Source: Clostridiaceae bacterium
GTDB taxonomy: Bacteria; Bacillota; Clostridia; Oscillospirales; Butyricicoccaceae
DNA: 9,935 nucleotides
Direction: 5' to 3'
NCBI GenBank assembly: GCA_016293155.1
Contig: JAEDEU010000053.1
Span: 1-9,935, forward strand
Below the pieces are notes generated by a model. That model did not search any database and was not told where the DNA came from. It was given only the letters and a program-made list of their open reading frames with translations. This document shows, piece by piece, positions 6,175 to 9,935 of this stretch; within the stretch, counting starts at the first letter, position 1; each line of letters begins with the position of its first letter. A program made the translations under genes and the position numbers.

Positions 6175-7707
6175 TTACTTTTTCGGTCTGGTCGGAGTGC
6201 GTGATCTGCGCTTTGCCCTGCGTGCGGCGCGCTTTTTTTGCAGTGCGCGCTGACGGATCAGGAACAAAATTGCAAAGATGACCGCAGCAACGACAATCAG
6301 CTTAAATACCACCGTGTGCAGGAACTGGTCGATGAGATCCAGAATGTACAGCAGCATGGAGCGGTCGATGTCGGTCAGTGCGACCAGATTCTGCGTGGCA
6401 TACTCCTTGCCCTCGTAGGAATACGTGACCGTGCCCAGCACGCTGTCCTTGGAGATCGGCGCGGTGTACTCGTCCTCAATATTGTAGGTTACGGTCAGCT
6501 TGTCCGTGTCCAGATTCTTTGGAATCAGCACCCGAACATCCTTCTGGGTGACCAGCGTCACGCTGTCCGTACCCTTGCCCAGCCGGACGTGCTGCTCGGT
6601 GATGGCAGTGCCTTTGGAGGCGGCGGTGCGCAGGCGCCAGTTGTCAAATGCCCAGTCGAACAGACGGGCGGTTTCGGTAAAGCTGCCGGCGAACTGTGCG
6701 CCGCTTTTCATGTCGCAGCCCAGTACAACGGCATAATATGTATAGCCGTTTTCATCCGCTTCGGATACCAGACAGTAGCCTGCGGGCGTGGTGTGTCCGG
6801 TCTTGATGCCGTGTGCGGAATCGTAGTAAGCATCCGAATAACGGCTGAGAATCAGGTGGTTGGTGGTCAGGATGATGCGGGATTGTTGCTTGTTGGTGTC
6901 CGGCAGGCGGTGCTGTGCGGTGTTGACCACGGTGGCAAACAGCTCGTGCTTCATCGCCTCCTGCGCGATCAGTGCGAGATCCTTGGCGCAGGTGTAATGA
7001 TTCTCGTCGTGCAGACCGTTGGCATTGACGAAGTGGGTGTTGACACAGCCCAGCTCCTTGGCGCGCTTGTTCATCATATCCGCAAAGCCCTCGGTCGAGC
7101 CGCCGATTTCGCGGGCAAAGGCATTTGCCGCCTCGTTTGCGGAGGGGAGCATCAGGCAGTACAGCAGATCCTCAACGGTCAGCGTTTCGCCCTCCTTCAG
7201 ACCCGCGTTACTGCTGCCGGATGCCAAGTCAACATCCTCCTCGGTCAGCGTGATGGTGTCGTCCGGCTGCATGTTTTCCAACACGAGCAGTGCGGTCATG
7301 ATTTTGGTTGTGGAGGCGGGATACGCCTTTTCCGTGGCGTTTTTTTCATACAGTACATCGCCGGTCTCCGCGTTGATTAGAATCGCCGCCTTTGCGTCCG
7401 CGGTAAACTCCGGCATAGCATCCGAATCTTCCTCTGGCTGAGTTTGCGTGTCATTTTGGGTGTTTTGCGCAGTGTCCGCAGCATTTTCGGAATTTTCAGT
7501 GCTGTCGCCGGTTTGGGTGTCGTCCGTGCTCTGATTCTGAGAATCATCAGAGCCGGAGCTGCTGTCTGTGGCATCATCCGTCGTCTGCGACTGAGAGGCG
7601 GTTGTGGTTTCCGGCTGGGTATCCGTTGCGAAGGCGGACAGGGAAAGCGGCGCGAGCAGGGAGAGCGTCAGCGCCAGCGCGGCAAGCCGTTGCTTCAGTG
7701 CGTTCAT
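6175..7707 (-). CDS. dacA: D-alanyl-D-alanine carboxypeptidase (PBP5/DacF type)
   Basis: This low-molecular-weight penicillin-binding protein removes the terminal D-Ala from peptidoglycan stem peptides outside the membrane. The 510-residue product has a signal peptide (1-27, hydrophobic LALTLSLLAPLSLSAFA), then a linker of about 70 residues made almost only of Ser, Thr, Asp, Asn, Gln and Glu (28-97). The peptidase S11 domain follows with STTK (132-135, catalytic Ser132), SAN (189-191) and KTG (302-304). A PBP5 C-terminal beta domain lies at about 355-445. The C-terminal anchor is a clear transmembrane helix (466-484) with a very basic tail, not the amphipathic helix of E. coli PBP5. The long linker makes it longer than typical PBP5 (about 400). 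The ATG overlaps the upstream gene's TGA (ATGA). DacA and DacF paralogues cannot be told apart here, so the symbol is provisional. Confidence 0.93.
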   Translation of the reverse strand: MNALKQRLAALALTLSLLAPLSLSAFATDTQPETTTASQSQTTDDATDSSSGSDDSQNQSTDDTQTGDSTENSENAADTAQNTQNDTQTQPEEDSDAMPEFTADAKAAILINAETGDVLYEKNATEKAYPASTTKIMTALLVLENMQPDDTITLTEEDVDLASGSSNAGLKEGETLTVEDLLYCLMLPSANEAANAFAREIGGSTEGFADMMNKRAKELGCVNTHFVNANGLHDENHYTCAKDLALIAQEAMKHELFATVVNTAQHRLPDTNKQQSRIILTTNHLILSRYSDAYYDSAHGIKTGHTTPAGYCLVSEADENGYTYYAVVLGCDMKSGAQFAGSFTETARLFDWAFDNWRLRTAASKGTAITEQHVRLGKGTDSVTLVTQKDVRVLIPKNLDTDKLTVTYNIEDEYTAPISKDSVLGTVTYSYEGKEYATQNLVALTDIDRSMLLYILDLIDQFLHTVVFKLIVVAAVIFAILFLIRQRALQKKRAARRAKRRSRTPTRPKK

Positions 7708-7976
7708 TCGTTTTCCGCCTCCTCGTTCGGAGCGGTTTCCGGCTCCTCAAAGAAGAAATCATCCTCGGAAAAGCGTCCGCGGATGCGGGCGGGCTTTGCC
7801 GGGACGCGGCGCAGGGCATCATAGCGGAACCGGCGGCAGCTGCCCGCCAGCGCGACAATGCCGCGGAACTCACAGATTCCCTGATACTCGGTATCCTTTT
7901 CGCAGTGTGCGCAGTAGGCGCAGTGCGGTTCGATGTTTTTGCTAAAAATTGCGTTTTTTCGGAACAGATGGAACAT
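7704..7976 (-). CDS. Small conserved five-cysteine protein, unknown function
   Basis: The 90-residue product has Cys at 19, 22, 25, 35 and 47 in a HCAYCAHC...GIC...GSCRRFRYDALRRVP arrangement, followed by an acidic, Phe-rich tail (DDFFFEEPE). I recall short Firmicutes proteins of this shape (C..C, CR.FRYDPL.R.P) of unknown role. The Cys layout suggests zinc or Fe-S binding, which is inference. No signal peptide or membrane segment is seen, so it is probably cytoplasmic. AAAAGGAG lies about 8 bases before the ATG at 7976. The 3' end overlaps dacA by four bases (ATGA), so the two are translationally coupled. The 5' end overlaps the last 35 bases of ylbJ in another frame. Confidence 0.8.
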   Translation of the reverse strand: MFHLFRKNAIFSKNIEPHCAYCAHCEKDTEYQGICEFRGIVALAGSCRRFRYDALRRVPAKPARIRGRFSEDDFFFEEPETAPNEEAENE

Positions 7977-9126
7977 TTCCGATTCTCCTTTTTTCTGCCG
8001 CTGTACGCGGTGCGCGCGGCGAATTCCTGTCTATTATACATGATCGGCGCCGGGTTTTCCAGAGGTTTTGAAAGAAAACCGGCAGGAGCAGGCACAGGGC
8101 AGGAATTACCAGCGTGAGTGCGGCGAGCAGAGGCAGCGGAGGAAGTGCGGAAAATGAGAAAATGCGCAGATCGGCAAACATCAGCACTGCCCGGCAGAGC
8201 ACAAACGAGCTGATTCCGTGCACCAGCTTTGCCAGCACACAGCGCAGGACGGGCAGACCATCCAGTACGGTTTTGGTCTGGAACAGCACGGAAATCCCGC
8301 CGAAGCCGCACAGAAAGGCGGCGGCCGGAAGCAGTGCACAGGGGTCTCCGATGGCTGGAGACAGTGCGGCAATGCCCTGCGTCAGCTCGATGCTTCCGGT
8401 GAGCAGTGCGGCGATGGCATCGCTGCCCAGTCCGAGCGGCGCGAAGAACGGCGTGAGCAGCAGCGACAGCAGACGCAGGATGTTCAGCGTGCGCAGAATG
8501 CATAGAACGACGGAAAACAGCAGAACAAAGGCACAGACCTGCAAAATCCCCTGAAGGGCGGACTGCGTGGCGTGTACGATGCAGTCCGCGAGCGGCGCGC
8601 CGGAGGACGGAGCGGGAGAGGCTGTGGATTTGGACGGTTCGGACGGGCGCACAAGCAGTCCGACGAGCAGGGCGCAGATGATGTGTACGAGATACAGCAG
8701 CAGTCCGGCGCGCAGAGAACCGAAAATTCCCGTGCCGCACATGCCGATGAGAAAGGCAGGTCCGGTGTTGTTGCACAGTGCTGCGGCACAGACAGCCTGA
8801 TGCTCGGTCAGATATCCATCGCGGTACAGCTGTGCACAGGTGCGCGCGCCGACCGGATAGCCTGCGGTAAAGCCGAGCATCAGCGGTACGGCACAGCAGC
8901 CGGGCAGCCGGTAGAGCCTCATCAGCGGCGTGCCGAGCCGTCCGAGCGCGGCGGTCAAACCGCTCTCCTGCATCATAGAGCTGACCGCGAAGAACGGAAA
9001 CAGCGACGGAACCACGCCGGTCAGACACAGGGATACCGCCTCCCGTGCGGCATCCGCGCAGTCCGGAGCGAAACCGACCAGCGCGAAAAACAGCAGCAGC
9101 ACAGCGGCGCGGGAAAGCATGGACAT
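7942..9126 (-). CDS. ylbJ: YlbJ-like sporulation integral membrane protein
   Basis: YlbJ is a polytopic membrane protein with nucleoside-recognition (Gate) regions, made in the mother cell under sigma-E in Bacillus and needed for normal spores; its transport substrate is unknown. The 394-residue product shows family motifs VPSLFPFF (39-46), LGFTAGYPVGA (84-94) and CNNTGPAFLIG (118-128). A Ser/Pro-rich loop (161-178) separates two hydrophobic halves, as in a duplicated Gate transporter. The ATG at 9126 is chosen because GGAGGTG (9133-9139) precedes it by 6 to 8 bases; a GTG at 9135 overlaps that ribosome site and is unlikely. The last 38 or so residues are basic and polar, run through a promoter and overlap the next gene, and look like sequence outside the family core. 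It is divergent from yqfC, another sporulation gene. Confidence 0.9.
   Translation of the reverse strand: MSMLSRAAVLLLFFALVGFAPDCADAAREAVSLCLTGVVPSLFPFFAVSSMMQESGLTAALGRLGTPLMRLYRLPGCCAVPLMLGFTAGYPVGARTCAQLYRDGYLTEHQAVCAAALCNNTGPAFLIGMCGTGIFGSLRAGLLLYLVHIICALLVGLLVRPSEPSKSTASPAPSSGAPLADCIVHATQSALQGILQVCAFVLLFSVVLCILRTLNILRLLSLLLTPFFAPLGLGSDAIAALLTGSIELTQGIAALSPAIGDPCALLPAAAFLCGFGGISVLFQTKTVLDGLPVLRCVLAKLVHGISSFVLCRAVLMFADLRIFSFSALPPLPLLAALTLVIPALCLLLPVFFQNLWKTRRRSCIIDRNSPRAPRTAAEKRRIGNVPSVPKKRNF
8033..8061 (-). promoter_or_regulatory. Promoter for the small gene and dacA, inside ylbJ
   Basis: On the minus strand, TGGAAA (8056-8061, 4 of 6 matches), a 17-base spacer and a perfect TATAAT (8033-8038) lie in the 3' end of ylbJ. 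The predicted start near 8026 gives a 50-base leader before the small gene. This would let dacA be expressed in growing cells, independent of the sporulation gene upstream. Confidence 0.6.
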
Positions 9127-9132
9127 TGCATT

Positions 9133-9139
9133 CACCTCC
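9133..9139 (-). promoter_or_regulatory. Ribosome binding site of ylbJ
   Basis: GGAGGTG on the minus strand, with the ATG at 9126 at good spacing. It rules out the in-frame GTG at 9135, which lies within it. Confidence 0.85.
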
Positions 9140-9169
9140 GTATAAAGTCTATGGAATCCACATAAGAAT
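9140..9169 (+). promoter_or_regulatory. Possible sigma-E promoter of yqfC-yqfD
   Basis: GTATAAA (9140-9146), a 14-base spacer and CATAAGAAT (9161-9169) loosely fit the B. subtilis sigma-E pattern (KMATATW, then CATACAMT). About 5 of 7 and 5 of 8 positions agree. The start near 9175 would leave a short leader with AAGGCGGTG before the yqfC ATG. B. subtilis yqfC and yqfD are sigma-E genes, which supports the idea. Confidence 0.35.
9146..9153 (-). promoter_or_regulatory. Possible sigma-E -10 box of ylbJ
   Basis: CATAGACT on the minus strand matches the B. subtilis sigma-E -10 consensus CATACAMT at 7 of 8 positions, 20 bases before the ylbJ ATG. The -35 position (ACTGATT or its neighbours) is weak. 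It overlaps the spacer of the yqfC candidate on the other strand. Confidence 0.35.
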
Positions 9170-9191
9170 CAGTACGAAGGCGGTGAAACAG

Positions 9192-9485
9192 ATGAGCAGT
9201 GCGCCCCATGTGGAGATTGACGGAAACCGGGAGGTCATCATCGGGCAGCACCGTACCATTGTGCTGTACAGTGCGGAGGAAATGCAGATCGACTGCGGCG
9301 GATTGCTGCTCCGCATTCTCGGGAGCGGACTGGAGCTTCGCGTGCTGACGGCAGAGGAGCTGAGCATCTGCGGGACAGTGGCTGCGGTGGAATATTTAAC
9401 GAATGGGGGACGGAAGGATGGTGATGAAGTGGATCCGCCTGATGGGCGGCGTGGTCACAATCCGCGTGCGCGGCGCAGAGCTTGA
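9192..9485 (+). CDS. yqfC: YqfC/YabP-family sporulation protein
   Basis: YqfC is a small sporulation protein, expressed in the mother cell in Bacillus and paired with yqfD. Its biochemical role is not known to me. The 97-residue product shows the family pattern: PHVEIDGNREVIIGQHRTIV, then short beta-type strands MQIDCGG, LLLRILGSGLELRVL, AEELSICG and a final AAVEYL. The family normally ends near this point; here 26 more residues (GGRKDGDEV to RARRRA) come from reading over the start of yqfD. The ATG at 9192 follows AAGGCGGTG (9177-9185). The overlap with yqfD is 68 bases. The symbol rests on the beta pattern and the strong yqfD neighbour. Confidence 0.85.
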   Translation: MSSAPHVEIDGNREVIIGQHRTIVLYSAEEMQIDCGGLLLRILGSGLELRVLTAEELSICGTVAAVEYLTNGGRKDGDEVDPPDGRRGHNPRARRRA

Positions 9486-9935
9486 GCGGTTTCTCAATGC
9501 CTGTATGCGGGACGGCATCCAGCTGCGGTGCATCCGGCGCAGGGAGATTGATGAGCTGACCGCGCAGCTTTCCGTTCGGGATTTTTTCCGTCTGCGCGGC
9601 AGTCTGCGCCGCGCGCACTGTCATATCCATGTGCTGAAGCGGCACGGCGCGCCGTTTCTGCTGCGCAGTCTGCGCGGGCGGTATGCACTGTGGACGAGCG
9701 CTCTGCTGCTGTGCGCGGTGATGTACATCCTGTCCAGCCGGATCTGGGTCATTGAAACCAGCTTTCCGGAGGGCGTGGACGGCTATGCGGTCATGCGTGA
9801 GCTGGAGTCGCTGGGGATTCGTGCCGGAACGCCGGTGAACAGTGTGGACCGCCAGGCGGTAAAGCTGCACATGATGGAAAAATTTGATTTTCTGTCGTTT
9901 TTCTCCGTCAACTTTGAGGGCAACTGTATGCAGGT
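9418..9935 (+). CDS. yqfD: YqfD sporulation protein (5' part, cut by window edge)
   Basis: The 172 visible residues are the N-terminal half of YqfD, a membrane-anchored sporulation protein usually near 390-400 residues. Seen: GGVVTIRVRGAELERFLNAC, VRDFFRLRGSLRRAHCHIHVLKRHGAPFLL, a basic stretch RGRYALW, one transmembrane helix (about 96-111) ending LSSRIWVIE, then an outer domain resembling the start of a POTRA-like fold (YAVMRELESLGIRAGT), which is inference. The start may be ATG 9418 (GGGGGA at 9405-9410) or ATG 9424 (GGAAGG at 9412-9417); the second has equally good spacing. It overlaps the yqfC end, so the pair is translationally coupled. In related genomes phoH and ybeY commonly follow; they would lie outside the window. 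Confidence 0.92.
   Translation, partial: MVMKWIRLMGGVVTIRVRGAELERFLNACMRDGIQLRCIRRREIDELTAQLSVRDFFRLRGSLRRAHCHIHVLKRHGAPFLLRSLRGRYALWTSALLLCAVMYILSSRIWVIETSFPEGVDGYAVMRELESLGIRAGTPVNSVDRQAVKLHMMEKFDFLSFFSVNFEGNCMQ

Noticed and set aside
6238..7380. 380-codon plus-strand open frame opposite dacA
   Set aside because: Shadow of dacA, whose catalytic motifs are all intact; no start signal and no family resemblance.
7574..9028. 484-codon minus-strand open frame over ylbJ and dacA
   Set aside because: It crosses three well-supported genes out of frame, and its Arg/Ala/Ser-rich composition is typical of shadow reading.
1..9935. CRISPR arrays, phage genes, insertion sequences, tRNA or rRNA
   Set aside because: No regularly spaced repeats, transposase or integrase motifs, or RNA gene signatures were seen on either strand.

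Overview
The window is a compact, ordinary-looking piece of chromosome from a spore-forming, low-oxygen Firmicute, most likely a Clostridia member of the Oscillospiraceae type; the genus is not determinable here. The reasons are formyl-tetrahydrofolate synthetase of the clostridial type, strong AGGAGG-like ribosome sites, frequent TTG/GTG/ATGA start and stop overlaps, GC-rich coding with AT-rich gaps, and three genes known only from endospore formers (ylbJ, yqfC, yqfD). No phage, insertion sequence, CRISPR array, tRNA or rRNA was seen.

Layout. 1-1275 (minus) is rodA, the elongation SEDS peptidoglycan polymerase. 1276-1692 is a 417-base divergent gap. It holds a rodA promoter, an fhs promoter and, between them, a run of small perfect inverted repeats that no gene explains. 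1693-5153 (plus) carries fhs, tsaE, tsaB and upp. The first three are fused by start/stop overlaps, and upp probably also has its own promoter inside the end of tsaB. After a terminator comes a YtqA/YhcC-type radical SAM gene (5219-6127). A strong two-way terminator at 6134-6167 separates it from the convergent dacA.

6175-9126 (minus) reads ylbJ, a small five-cysteine protein, then dacA. The small gene and dacA overlap by four bases and have a vegetative-type promoter buried in the 3' end of ylbJ. At 9127-9191 a 65-base divergent region separates ylbJ from yqfC-yqfD (plus), with sequences resembling sigma-E promoters in both directions. yqfD runs off the right edge.

Functionally, the window mixes cell-wall elongation and trimming (RodA, DacA), one-carbon metabolism (Fhs), tRNA t6A modification (TsaE, TsaB), uracil salvage (Upp) and mother-cell sporulation genes (YlbJ, YqfC, YqfD). 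I see no convincing new system made of proteins. The best candidate for something undescribed is the structured AT-rich gap between rodA and fhs. It has hairpins and, on the minus strand, two mutually exclusive stems, one of which is followed by a U-run.
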